Positions 34,151 to 42,589 of a stretch of DNA of 64,000 nucleotides are shown one piece after another (within the stretch, counting starts at the first letter, position 1; every line of letters starts with the position of its first letter). The translations under genes and the position numbers were made by a program. The DNA is from JAHRVQ01 sp029941905 (GTDB lineage Bacteria > Pseudomonadota > Gammaproteobacteria > Pseudomonadales > Azotimanducaceae). Under the pieces are notes generated by a model. That model did not search any database and was not told where the DNA came from. It saw nothing but the letters and a program-made list of their open reading frames with translations. Location of the stretch: positions 39,459 to 103,458 of the forward strand of contig JAPYTQ010000017.1 in assembly GCA_029941905.1 (NCBI GenBank), in the 5' to 3' direction.

Positions 34151-35398
34151 ATGCAGGACGAGGCAACCAACTTACATGAAGCGCCGGTAATGATAAACCG
34201 TGCCGCTATCGCGTTCGTGTTCACAACCTCACTGATCAACTCGATAGGCTTCGGTATTATGCTGCCGGTGTTGCCGGAACTGATCATGCAGATTACCGGT
34301 GACGGCCTGTCGACGTCCGCGCGTTATGGCGGCTGGCTGGCTGTCTCCTTTGCAGTGATGCAGTTCCTGTTTGCGCCGACCATCGGTAATCTGTCAGACC
34401 GATATGGTCGGCGGTCGGTGCTCTTGGTCTCACTGTTCGTTGTGGGCATCAACTACCTGTTGATGGGTTTCGCGACCAGCCTGGTGGTGCTGTTTGTCGG
34501 TCGAATCATCTCCGGCATCGGGTCCTCAACGAACAGTACCGTGAATGCCTACATCGCAGATATCGTTCCAGTATCAAAGCGAGCGGAATACTTTGGTTAC
34601 ATGGGTGCCGCGTTTGGTCTGGGGTTCATTATCGGGCCTCTGATTGGTGGTTTGTTGGGCGGTTTCAGTCCGCGGCTACCGTTCCATGCAGCTGCAGGCT
34701 TGTCGTTTGCGAACATGTTGTTTGGCTTCTTTTTATTACCTGAATCTCTAGCGGCAGATCGGCGTCGACCGTTCGAGTGGTCGCGCGCGAACCCGATCGG
34801 CACGCTCGTCGCTTTATGGCATTACCCCCGAGTCATCGGCATCGTGCTGGTAATATTCCTGTTTAACTTTGCAATGATGGTGATGCCGAATACCTGGAGT
34901 TTTTTCACTGTTGAGAGGTATCAGTGGACAGCCACCGAGATCGGTTATTCCCTGGCGGTGATCGGTGTGCTCATGATCATTGTACAGACCGTTGTCAATC
35001 GCTGGATGGTGACGAACCTGGGTTTGAGGGTAACGGGCACGATAGGCTTTGTGGCGATGATCATCTCCTTCATTGGGTATGCCTTTGCTGCGGAGGCCTG
35101 GATGTTGTTCGTTGCCATGATTCCGGGCGCGCTGGGGCAACTGTGTGGACCGGCAACTCAGGGAATGGCAACGGCCCAGGTAGATCATGGTCAGCAGGGT
35201 GAACTGCAGGGCGGTATTGCCAGTGCAATTGCCTTAACGAGTATCGTCAGCCCAGTCACCATGACGGAAACCTTCGCCTACTTTGCAAGCGCCGAGGCGC
35301 CGGTCTACTTCCCGGGTGCTGCGTTTATCCTGTCGGCCGTTATTTGCGTCATTGCGCTGGGTTTGTTTATTCGAGTAACCCGCCCGATGCCTGCCTGA
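34151..35398 (+). CDS. MFS exporter, TetA-like DHA1 family
   Basis: This 415-residue transporter has 12 predicted helices. Motif A between TM2 and TM3 is GNLSDRYGRRSVLL. The first helix has the drug-exporter style TTSLINSIGFGIMLPVLPELI. GRIISGIGSSTNSTVNAYIADIVP is motif B/C-like, as in TetA and related DHA1 proton antiporters. A second motif A-like loop between TM8 and TM9 is degenerate. It would export a small hydrophobic compound in exchange for protons; similarity to tetracycline exporters does not establish resistance. No TetR-type regulator is next to it. Start at 34151 has weak ribosome site AAAGG. Confidence 0.88.
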   Translation: MQDEATNLHEAPVMINRAAIAFVFTTSLINSIGFGIMLPVLPELIMQITGDGLSTSARYGGWLAVSFAVMQFLFAPTIGNLSDRYGRRSVLLVSLFVVGINYLLMGFATSLVVLFVGRIISGIGSSTNSTVNAYIADIVPVSKRAEYFGYMGAAFGLGFIIGPLIGGLLGGFSPRLPFHAAAGLSFANMLFGFFLLPESLAADRRRPFEWSRANPIGTLVALWHYPRVIGIVLVIFLFNFAMMVMPNTWSFFTVERYQWTATEIGYSLAVIGVLMIIVQTVVNRWMVTNLGLRVTGTIGFVAMIISFIGYAFAAEAWMLFVAMIPGALGQLCGPATQGMATAQVDHGQQGELQGGIASAIALTSIVSPVTMTETFAYFASAEAPVYFPGAAFILSAVICVIALGLFIRVTRPMPA

Positions 35399-35436
35399 TT
35401 CGCCGCTATTTGTCGATATTGGATGGGCAATCCAGG

Positions 35437-36327
35437 TCAAACCGCAGCGCGGCAAAAAGCGACGATATCCTTAATACATTCGTCAGTTTGCTCACCTTCC
35501 AGATGCGCAAACCCATGCGCCACACCAGGATATAACTTGTATGAGACGTCGCACCCGGCGTCAATTAACGCGCCATTCAGGGTCTGGCTCATAAAAACCG
35601 GTACATTCAGGTCGAACTCTGGCTGGACAATAAAAGTCCTGGGTAGTACTTGAAACTCCCTGCCAGCAAGAACCCGCTGAATACTGGCTTCGGACATTGC
35701 ATCCTGATCGGGGAAGTAGGCCAGGTGACCTTGAACCAGCCTGTCCGGGTTAAAGTTAGGTCCCCAGGTTGAGGGTTTGTCTTTTTGCCGCGCTGTCGCG
35801 TACTGATAGCGGGCGATGGGATTCGATACTGGCCAGAGTGCGACGACGAAATCAACCTCGGCACTGTCATTGTCTGCATTGACGAATCCATTGCTGGAGT
35901 TTATCAGCGTACCCTTGTGTTCTTCAGTATCAGGTTTTAACCCCGCCAGCAAGGCAAGCTGGCCGCCGCTCGAACTCCCTATCAGACCCACTCGAGCTGG
36001 AGTAAACCCAAGCATGTCGGTTTGCCTGGCAAAGCGAACTGCAGCACAGACATCAGCACTGGCACCTGGATGCTGGTGCGCCGGTGCTTGCCTGAAATCA
36101 ATCGCCAGTACACAGAAGCCTTGTGCCGCGAGCTTTCTGTCATAATTGTGACCGGTCTTTCGATGACCTGCGGACCAGGCGCCGCCGTGTACATCAATCA
36201 AAAACTGCGAACGGCTATCGGCATTGTCGGGCCGATACAGTACAGCAGATAATTCGAGGCTTGCGTCTTCATGGCTGTTTGCCAGTGCGAACACCAATTC
36301 TGCTTCAGAGAAGGTCATGCCGGTCAT
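35437..36327 (-). CDS. alpha/beta hydrolase, HSL/BD-FAE-like esterase
   Basis: The ATG at 36327 overlaps the TGA of the upstream esterase gene (ATGA), which decides the start. The 296-residue product has the HGGAW oxyanion motif (DVHGGAWSAGHR) of hormone-sensitive-lipase, kynurenine-formamidase-like and BD-FAE enzymes. The nucleophile is in GLIGSSSGGQLALL, the Asp in QPEFDLNVP, and the His in GVAHGFAH. It should cleave small acyl or formyl esters or amides. It is translationally coupled to the second alpha/beta hydrolase 36324-37430, so the two may act on one substrate. Confidence 0.85.
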   Translation of the reverse strand: MTGMTFSEAELVFALANSHEDASLELSAVLYRPDNADSRSQFLIDVHGGAWSAGHRKTGHNYDRKLAAQGFCVLAIDFRQAPAHQHPGASADVCAAVRFARQTDMLGFTPARVGLIGSSSGGQLALLAGLKPDTEEHKGTLINSSNGFVNADNDSAEVDFVVALWPVSNPIARYQYATARQKDKPSTWGPNFNPDRLVQGHLAYFPDQDAMSEASIQRVLAGREFQVLPRTFIVQPEFDLNVPVFMSQTLNGALIDAGCDVSYKLYPGVAHGFAHLEGEQTDECIKDIVAFCRAAV

Positions 36328-37430
36328 CGGGCACTCAACGCGAGATCTGGATTGAACCATGTAAGCAATGCAGGAATTTCAGCCCTGGCGAAGCTGTGGC
36401 CGAGGCCGTCAATTTCCCTGAATGTCAGATCGGCACCCACTTCTGAGAGTTGTTGCCGGGCCATATAGGCCGTTTCAATGGGAAACATCCAGTCCTGCGT
36501 GCCGTGTACCAGATAGATTGGTTTTTGACTCGCATATTGTATTTGCCCGTTCATGACCAGATCGGGATGTAATACACCGGAGAAGGGGGCCAGATGGGTA
36601 AATGGAGAATCTTCATGACATCCCGCCAATAGGGAGTAGGTGCCTCCGTCAGACATTCCCGTCAGCAAAATATGTGAATGGTCAACACTCCACCCTTCGG
36701 TGACGAAATCCAACATGGACAGCAAAGGCTTCAGATCGTGCTCCTCGCCCATCAGAGACCAGGTGGCCTGTTGTGACGTGGGTGACATCAGAATAAATCC
36801 CCTGGTTCGTGCCTCCCTGACCCAGGACCATAAAAAATCCGCGCCATGACCACTGCCGCCATGCATGACAATCACCAGGGGCGCTGGCTGCTCAGCATCC
36901 AGGTTTTCAGGGATATATAATGAGAATCCGCCTCTCTGTTCCCTTTCATTCTGAGCGTTAAGCACACCTGCCTTCCCCTGTTCCGCATTGTTTGCACCGT
37001 CGGCTAGTTGCTGCAGTAACGCCATATTTCCCCTGGCTTCAGTTTCCACAAAGTACTTGTTAACCGGTGACAATATGGGCGCCAGGGAGTAGATATGTTC
37101 CTGGGCGCGGCAATGGGCGCGCATCGCCTGCATGATGCGACCGAATCCCTCCTCATGGTGAAGCACACCGTCACAGGCTCGAAGTGCATAAGTTGCACTT
37201 GAGCTAATCATTTTCTGGAAGTGTTGCAGGTCTTCGGGGAATTGCAGTGGTTCAAAGCTTTCAAATGCCTGCCGAAGCTCTCCCTCGAACGGTTGGATAA
37301 AATCGGCGAGGGGGCCTGCACCCTGTGGCTGCATGTTGCGTTGAACATGCTCAAATGCTTCCATAGCAGTGAGTAATTTGGGAATCAATAGGGTGATCGC
37401 CTCGTGGAGTCGATCTAAATCGGAAGGCAT
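36324..37430 (-). CDS. phospholipase/carboxylesterase-like alpha/beta hydrolase
   Basis: This 368-residue protein has an N-terminal helical extension of about 165 residues without a recognised domain, then an alpha/beta hydrolase of the PHB-depolymerase/carboxylesterase type. Catalytic elements are VIVMHGGSGHGADFLW, the elbow LLTGMSDGGTYSLL, the Asp in LVHGTQDWMFP and the His in GLGHSFAR. There is no signal peptide. The extension may be a lid or an oligomerisation part. It is first in a two-gene operon with the coupled esterase downstream and is divergent from the RluA-like gene. Confidence 0.82.
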   Translation of the reverse strand: MPSDLDRLHEAITLLIPKLLTAMEAFEHVQRNMQPQGAGPLADFIQPFEGELRQAFESFEPLQFPEDLQHFQKMISSSATYALRACDGVLHHEEGFGRIMQAMRAHCRAQEHIYSLAPILSPVNKYFVETEARGNMALLQQLADGANNAEQGKAGVLNAQNEREQRGGFSLYIPENLDAEQPAPLVIVMHGGSGHGADFLWSWVREARTRGFILMSPTSQQATWSLMGEEHDLKPLLSMLDFVTEGWSVDHSHILLTGMSDGGTYSLLAGCHEDSPFTHLAPFSGVLHPDLVMNGQIQYASQKPIYLVHGTQDWMFPIETAYMARQQLSEVGADLTFREIDGLGHSFARAEIPALLTWFNPDLALSAR

Positions 37431-37496
37431 GGTGTTACTTCGCTTTAAGTCAGAGGTTAGCTCTAGCAGCTTGCCGGGAAACTATACGAGAAACTG

Positions 37497-38174
37497 ATGG
37501 ATAAATACACATTTCATATCCCTGCCGAGTGTCATGAGCCTGTCACGGTTATTCATGCTGATGAGCATATTCTAGTGGTCAACAAACCCTCGGGATTACT
37601 CTCGGTGCCCGGGAGGATTGTGAAGGATTGTGTGATTCAGAGAATGCGATGCGACTATCCACAGGTTGCCATCGTGCATCGTCTGGATCTTGATACTTCG
37701 GGATTGCAACTGATGTCCCTGTCAAAACTGGCCACCTCGGATTTGAACCGACAGTTCAGGGAACGTCAGGTGTATAAGGAATACGTGGCTGAAGTCTTTG
37801 GATTGATGGATGATGATGTTGGAGAGATCAATGCTGCCATAGCACCTGATCCGCTTAATCGACCACGGCAACTCGTGGATCATGACAGAGGTAAGGCTGC
37901 GCTGACCCGCTTTGAAGTCCTTGATCGATCAACGGATCACTCAAACCTTGTCGTCAACAGCACAAGGGTGCGATTGAAACCGGTCACCGGTCGCAGCCAT
38001 CAACTGCGAGTTCATATGGCGAGCATCGGGCACCCGATTTTGGGGTGTGACCTGTATGCCCACGAACAGGCCCGGAACGCTGCGAGTCGTTTGTATCTGC
38101 ATGCAACGTTTTTACGGATCACCCACCCCGGCACAGGCAAAGAGGTGGAGTTTGAATCCCCCGTACCCTTTTAG
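37497..38174 (+). CDS. RluA-family pseudouridine synthase
   Basis: This 225-residue single-domain enzyme has the catalytic Asp in motif HRLDLDTSGLQL, the VNKPSGLLSVPGR strand, and RLKPVTGRSHQLRVHMASIGHPILGCDLYA. Length and lack of an S4 domain match RluA, which modifies 23S rRNA U746 and tRNA U32 in E. coli. Dual specificity here is inferred from family only. The stop codon is in a three-copy 17-bp tandem array. Confidence 0.9.
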   Translation: MDKYTFHIPAECHEPVTVIHADEHILVVNKPSGLLSVPGRIVKDCVIQRMRCDYPQVAIVHRLDLDTSGLQLMSLSKLATSDLNRQFRERQVYKEYVAEVFGLMDDDVGEINAAIAPDPLNRPRQLVDHDRGKAALTRFEVLDRSTDHSNLVVNSTRVRLKPVTGRSHQLRVHMASIGHPILGCDLYAHEQARNAASRLYLHATFLRITHPGTGKEVEFESPVPF

Positions 38175-38216
38175 TAACAAGTCCCTTTTAATAGCAGTGC
38201 CCTTTTAGTATAAGGT
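38166..38216 (+). repeat. three-copy 17-bp tandem array containing the stop codon
   Basis: CCCTTTTAGTAACAAGT, CCCTTTTAATAGCAGTG and CCCTTTTAGTATAAGGT follow one another with an exact 17-base period. Copy 1 contains the last codons and TAG stop of the pseudouridine synthase gene; copies 2 and 3 carry TAA and TAG at the same place. Confidence 0.75.
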
Positions 38217-38256
38217 GTGCCTGATTCATGAGGGCATACTGGAAAGGAGAATTGAC

Positions 38257-38772
38257 ATGAAACTGTTTTTTAAAATAGTCGGGGGCATCCTCGCCGCAAT
38301 AGTCATTGTAATGGTCATCGGCTTAACGGCAGCAAGGTTTAATGATGGCCCTCTGGCGATTGTTGCCGGAGGACCATTTACAACCGGTGAGCTTTATACA
38401 GGCTCGGAACCGGATTGGTCTTTTGTGAAGGACATGCAGGAAGTTCAATTCCAATCACTTGATCCGGCCCGTTCGCGGACCACCTGGATACTCCAGGTTG
38501 AAGATAGAATATTTATTCCCAGCGGTTATATGACAACCACCTGGGGCAAGATCTGGAAGCAGTGGCCCATTGAAGCCGAGAAAAATGGCGAGGCTATCCT
38601 GAGAATTGGGGACACCTTGTACGAACGGAACCTGGTGCGTATCAAAGATGGACCGCTTATCACTCCGATTCTTGCGGAGATATCCAGAAAATATGCCGGT
38701 GGTAATCCGGTTCCGGATGAAGCAGTCAGTTCGGGATATTTGTGGGTGTTTGAACTTGCGCCTCGGGGCTAG
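38257..38772 (+). CDS. membrane-anchored protein of unknown function
   Basis: I start at the ATG at 38257, preceded by AAGGAG with good spacing; the in-frame start at 38215 lies in the tandem array. The 171-residue product has one N-terminal membrane helix (FFKIVGGILAAIVIVMVIGLTAA) and a periplasmic domain of strands (RTTWILQVEDRIFIPSGYMTTTWGKIWKQWP, GEAILRIGDTLYERNLVRI). The WILQ-x-E-D-R-x-F-I-P-SG block looks like the flavin-free nitroreductase-like/pyridoxamine-oxidase split-barrel superfamily, but that is a guess. No partner is evident. Confidence 0.7.
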   Translation: MKLFFKIVGGILAAIVIVMVIGLTAARFNDGPLAIVAGGPFTTGELYTGSEPDWSFVKDMQEVQFQSLDPARSRTTWILQVEDRIFIPSGYMTTTWGKIWKQWPIEAEKNGEAILRIGDTLYERNLVRIKDGPLITPILAEISRKYAGGNPVPDEAVSSGYLWVFELAPRG

Positions 38773-38778
38773 TCACTA

Positions 38779-38794
38779 GTGTAGGACACAACAC
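38779..38794. repeat. GTGTAGTGTCCTACAC palindromic repeat, copy 3
   Basis: GTGTAGGACACAACAC differs from the 25450 copy at one base. It is flanked to form TAGTGTAGGACACAACACTA, and its end overlaps the stop codon of the minus-strand VWA gene (38794-38796), between two convergent genes. Confidence 0.6.
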
Positions 38795-40911
38795 TAGCGC
38801 CGAAGCCGCTTCTTCTTGTTCTGGACATAGTCAACTAACAGGTACTCGCCCAGGTTGTGGGGTTCCGTATAGAAAACCCGGCCGCCGTTAATTTTGCTCA
38901 TGCGATCAACGAAAGCTCTGAGTTGATAGCTCTGGTCCAGCATAAAGGTGTTGATGGTGATACCCCTGGTCGTGCAACTCCGGACTGCCTTAAAGGTCTT
39001 GCTGATGGTCGCCGGAGTGGCAGGGTAGCCAAACACCGGGCGGCCATCTTCCAGGTGGGAAGTAGGTTCACCATCGGTGATCATAATAATCTGTCGAGTA
39101 CCCTGCTGGTGCTTGGCCAATAGTTTTTCAGCCAGCATCAGTGCGTGCTGCATATTCGTGCCCAACAGATAGTCGTCATATTGGAGGTAGGGCAGGTCAT
39201 GGGCTTTGATTTCCTTGGCGTAAGCCGAGAAACCCAGAATGTACAGGCTATCTTTTGGGTATGTAGAAGAGATCAGGGTGTGGAGCGCCATAGCGACCTT
39301 CTTGGCGGATTGGAATGAACCTCTGAGGGCCATGGACCAACTCAAATCAACCATGAGTACCGTGGCAGTTTCTGTGATCAATTCGCTACGGTAAATTTCG
39401 AAATCGCTGGTTTGCAATCGAACAGGTGCGCCTGGTCCTTCCCGGTCTAACGCGTTTCGGATGGTGCGTGGCATATGCAGGTGAAACGGGTCTCCGTATT
39501 CATAGGGTTTGGACTGCTCCAGTCGTTCCCCAAATCGACCTTCCTCAGGCACTGCATGGTTGCCCAGGTTTTGTTTCTTCAGGCGCTGGTAGATCTCACC
39601 AAGCGCCTTCTGTCCCAGGGTCCGGGCCCCACGGGGGGTTAATTCCCATTTGTTGCCATCCTTGCGGACATATCCTGCCTTCTCGAGAATCTCCATGAGT
39701 TTTTTCATTTCATCGAGGTCTTCTTTGGCGTCATCACCGAGGAGTTCTTTAACCTTGTCCGGGTCGATTGAGTCAATCTTGCCATCGTACTGGGATTTCT
39801 GAAGCTGTTGTTCCAGGGCATCAAGTTCCTGCATTTCACGCATCAGTTCCATGGCTGCCTGCAGATCAATCTCCTCGTTGCCGGAAAAGTCGTAGCGTTT
39901 TCCCTGGGGATTGAGAAACTGCAGTTCTTTACTCAGTCTGGCGAGTTCACTCTCCAGTTCCGGATCGCCAAATTTGTTGCCCATCATCTCCTGTAATTGC
40001 TGCTGTTGTTCGGGTGACATTGAGTTAAATAATGACTGTGTCGCTGCCATTTGTTGCTGCATCTGCGCCAGGAGTTCATCCAGGGACCCGGGTGGATTGT
40101 CACCAAACATATCGCCGTACTTCGACATGAACGCCTCGAACCCCGGATCCTCTCCACCGATTTTCTTCACCAGCATGTCGTTTAAGTCTTTGACCATCTG
40201 TTTCATTCTTTCAATGTCGCCAGCAGACATGTTGTCGACCATCTTCTGAATATCTTTGAAGAATGACTGGGTCATTGACTTGCGGAGTTGCTCAATCAGT
40301 TTTAAGAATTTCTTTTGCGCGTCGGTGTTAAGAAATTCGTATTTCTGCAGGGCTTCTATTTTCCCCGCGGGGGTGTCGGGCAAGTTTTGCAGAAATTGCT
40401 TATTCTTCTTGCCGATATCACCGAGAACCTTGTCGGAAAAATTTGGGTCAGTTTTTTCATCACTTTCAGGGCTTTCATCACTTTCATTACTTTCATCAAC
40501 TTGCCCTTCGCCAACATCTTTCAGATCCCTTAGCAGGTCCTCCATGAACTTTTGTGATTGTTGGCCAGCCGCTTCCTGGTTCAGCCAGGTATCGATGGTG
40601 TGTTGTTCCATCTCAAGGATCTCGTCCAGTTGGCGTTTGATATCTTCCAGTACGCTGCCCATGTCGAAACGTTCCAGGCGCTGGTTGCGTTGGTTTTTAA
40701 GTTGTTTTAAAAGATCGCGTAGACCGCGAATGGTACTGCCATCTTCTGAGTTGATGCCTCGCTGCATCAAATACCGCATAGCTTGTTGCAAGTCTCCAAA
40801 TTCCATAAGGTCATCGGACAATGCGTTGATAATGTCATCGGCCTTGAGGGACTCTAACTGCGAACCGTCCCATTCGGAGTATCTGTTTAGTGCGTTGAAT
40901 TTTTTTGTCAT
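38794..40911 (-). CDS. VWA-domain protein of a MoxR/VWA chaperone pair
   Basis: This 705-residue protein has a long helical, acidic N-terminal two-thirds, rich in Gln, Met and Asp (for example EMEQHTIDTWLNQEAAGQQ, LAQMQQQMAATQ). The C-terminal von Willebrand factor A domain has an intact MIDAS: DLSWS (D-x-S-x-S) in VLMVDLSWSMALRGS and the Asp in MITDGEPTSH. Such proteins pair with AAA+ ATPases of the MoxR/ChlI type, encoded here 45 bp upstream, and act as substrate-binding subunits in metal or cofactor insertion or complex assembly (compare ChlD/BchD and CoxE). The client protein is unknown. Confidence 0.88.
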   Translation of the reverse strand: MTKKFNALNRYSEWDGSQLESLKADDIINALSDDLMEFGDLQQAMRYLMQRGINSEDGSTIRGLRDLLKQLKNQRNQRLERFDMGSVLEDIKRQLDEILEMEQHTIDTWLNQEAAGQQSQKFMEDLLRDLKDVGEGQVDESNESDESPESDEKTDPNFSDKVLGDIGKKNKQFLQNLPDTPAGKIEALQKYEFLNTDAQKKFLKLIEQLRKSMTQSFFKDIQKMVDNMSAGDIERMKQMVKDLNDMLVKKIGGEDPGFEAFMSKYGDMFGDNPPGSLDELLAQMQQQMAATQSLFNSMSPEQQQQLQEMMGNKFGDPELESELARLSKELQFLNPQGKRYDFSGNEEIDLQAAMELMREMQELDALEQQLQKSQYDGKIDSIDPDKVKELLGDDAKEDLDEMKKLMEILEKAGYVRKDGNKWELTPRGARTLGQKALGEIYQRLKKQNLGNHAVPEEGRFGERLEQSKPYEYGDPFHLHMPRTIRNALDREGPGAPVRLQTSDFEIYRSELITETATVLMVDLSWSMALRGSFQSAKKVAMALHTLISSTYPKDSLYILGFSAYAKEIKAHDLPYLQYDDYLLGTNMQHALMLAEKLLAKHQQGTRQIIMITDGEPTSHLEDGRPVFGYPATPATISKTFKAVRSCTTRGITINTFMLDQSYQLRAFVDRMSKINGGRVFYTEPHNLGEYLLVDYVQNKKKRLRR

Positions 40912-40956
40912 GATTGTATCGTCATGGTTGCTCAGCCTCGTGGCTACGCTGGGCGT

Positions 40957-42363
40957 TCATCTGGCACCCTGGTAGGTGCTGCGCCCGCTGACATGGTCTT
41001 TGTTGAGTAAATGGTTCAAATGCAGTCCTTCCAGTATAAATTCTGTGGCAGAAGCCCGCAGGGCCAGATTGTTGTCCGGGCAAAGTTTCGATACGACGGC
41101 GTCCATGCCATCGACCCGACGAATGATGGAAGCATAGTCCTCGGACGCCAACGATTCACCGGTGGTGACGTTCATACCTTCGGTAAACTGTAGTGATATG
41201 GATTCTACATCGTCTGGCTCTGTGTAACGGCTGAAGACTGATCTGATAGCATCGTCGAACAGTTTCTGCATGATCTTCTCTTCCCGGCCTTCTTCCATGG
41301 CTTCAAACTCAACCTTGCCTTGCAGTGACGGCATAATAAATGGCAGGTCGCTGATTCTCGGTACGATATCCTGCTCACCAGTTCGAATGGCGCGCCGTAG
41401 CGCATTGGCGATCAGGGCCTCATAGTTGGCAACGGAGGCGCGTACAGAAACGCCGGAGGTCTGGCTTATGTCGGGTGATTCGCGGGCTAACTGGGTAATT
41501 TCGGCGATAATCTGCTGCATGTAGGGAGGTACCTTTTCTCGATATTCACCCAGATCCAGTTTTGATTGCTCCTGCTCCATAATGGCAATTTCTTCCAGCA
41601 CAGATTGTGGATAGTGAGTACGAATTTGTGAACCATAACGATCCTTTAGAGGGGTGATTATACGACCGCGGTTGGTATAGTCCTCGGGATTGGCTGTTGC
41701 AACAATGAGGATGTCCAGTTCCATTCGGATTTTGTGACCGCGAATCTGTACATCCCGCTCCTCCATCACATTGAGTAAACCTACCTGGATGCGTTCCGCC
41801 AGGTCCGGTAACTCATTGATGGCGAAAATACCGCGATTGGTATGGGGTACCAGGCCAAAATGGATGGCTTCCTCATCAGATAGATACCTGCCCTCGGCGA
41901 TTTTTATCGGGTCGATTTCACCAATAAGATCAGCAATGGTAATGTCCGGTGTGGCCAGTTTTTCACCATAACGCTCTTTCCGTTCGAGCCAGCGAATCGG
42001 GGTTTCATCGCCTTTTTCATCAATGAGTTTTTTAGCCTGCGCGCTGATGGGTTTGAGGGGGTTCTCCGGAATTTCGACGCCGTCCAAAATGGGCGTATAT
42101 TCGTCTAACAGGGATGTAAGGCTGCGGATAATTCTCGACTTCGCCTGGCCCCGCTCGCCAAGTAGTATAATGTCCTGACCAGACAAAATGGCATTTTCAA
42201 TCTGCGGAATAACACTGTCCAGGTAACCAATAATACCAGGGAATACTTCCTCATCATCGGCAAGCTTTCTCATCAGGTTACGGCGCATTTCTTCACGGAC
42301 CGAGAGGATTTCGAACCCGGAAGCTTTCAATTCGCCTAACGTTGTTGCTTGTACATGCGTCAC
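40957..42363 (-). CDS. AAA+ ATPase, magnesium-chelatase subunit I/MoxR-like
   Basis: This 468-residue ATPase has Walker A GERGQAKS (residues 69-76) in place of GxxGxGKS, and a Walker B/helix-2 insert region FAINELPDLAERIQVGLLNVMEERDVQIRG, characteristic of the ChlI/MoxR clade. Sensor 1 is ILIVATANPEDYTNRGRI. The middle Gly of the P-loop is Ala (QAKS), an unusual change that probably still binds ATP. It is first in an operon with the VWA protein; together they should form a two-component AAA/VWA machine. Confidence 0.9.
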   Translation of the reverse strand: MTHVQATTLGELKASGFEILSVREEMRRNLMRKLADDEEVFPGIIGYLDSVIPQIENAILSGQDIILLGERGQAKSRIIRSLTSLLDEYTPILDGVEIPENPLKPISAQAKKLIDEKGDETPIRWLERKERYGEKLATPDITIADLIGEIDPIKIAEGRYLSDEEAIHFGLVPHTNRGIFAINELPDLAERIQVGLLNVMEERDVQIRGHKIRMELDILIVATANPEDYTNRGRIITPLKDRYGSQIRTHYPQSVLEEIAIMEQEQSKLDLGEYREKVPPYMQQIIAEITQLARESPDISQTSGVSVRASVANYEALIANALRRAIRTGEQDIVPRISDLPFIMPSLQGKVEFEAMEEGREEKIMQKLFDDAIRSVFSRYTEPDDVESISLQFTEGMNVTTGESLASEDYASIIRRVDGMDAVVSKLCPDNNLALRASATEFILEGLHLNHLLNKDHVSGRSTYQGAR

Positions 42364-42397
42364 AGTGTCCCTCCTAACCGGAACCTCACGTGGGCCT

Positions 42398-42495
42398 ACA
42401 CTTGCAACTGCACCTGCAGAAGAAGCAAATTCAACTGCCTTGTGTGTCAGGCAGATTTTCCATATAAACAGGATAGCTGGCCGGGTTGCAAGTGT
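42398..42495. repeat. distant perfect 11-bp inverted repeat
   Basis: ACACTTGCAAC (42398-42408) and GTTGCAAGTGT (42485-42495) are exact inverse complements with 76 bases between. Both lie in the 226-bp divergent gap between the AAA+ ATPase gene (start 42363, minus) and the gene at 42590 (plus). They could be two binding half-sites or the ends of a small element. Confidence 0.5.
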
Positions 42496-42589
42496 AATTT
42501 GGATGATCGGTTAAATGGCCGTGAGAATTGTGCGGGCTTTGTGATAATGTCATAACCCGTTTGCCGGTTTAGCCCGAAGGAGTACGCTC

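Noticed and set aside
34151..35398. Calling the MFS protein a tetracycline resistance determinant
   Set aside because: Only family-level motifs are visible, no TetR-type regulator is adjacent, and many TetA-like exporters carry other substrates.
40256..40975. Plus-strand open frame of 239 codons opposite the VWA gene
   Set aside because: Ser/Cys/Phe-rich shadow caused by the Gln/Lys/Glu-rich helical part of the real gene.
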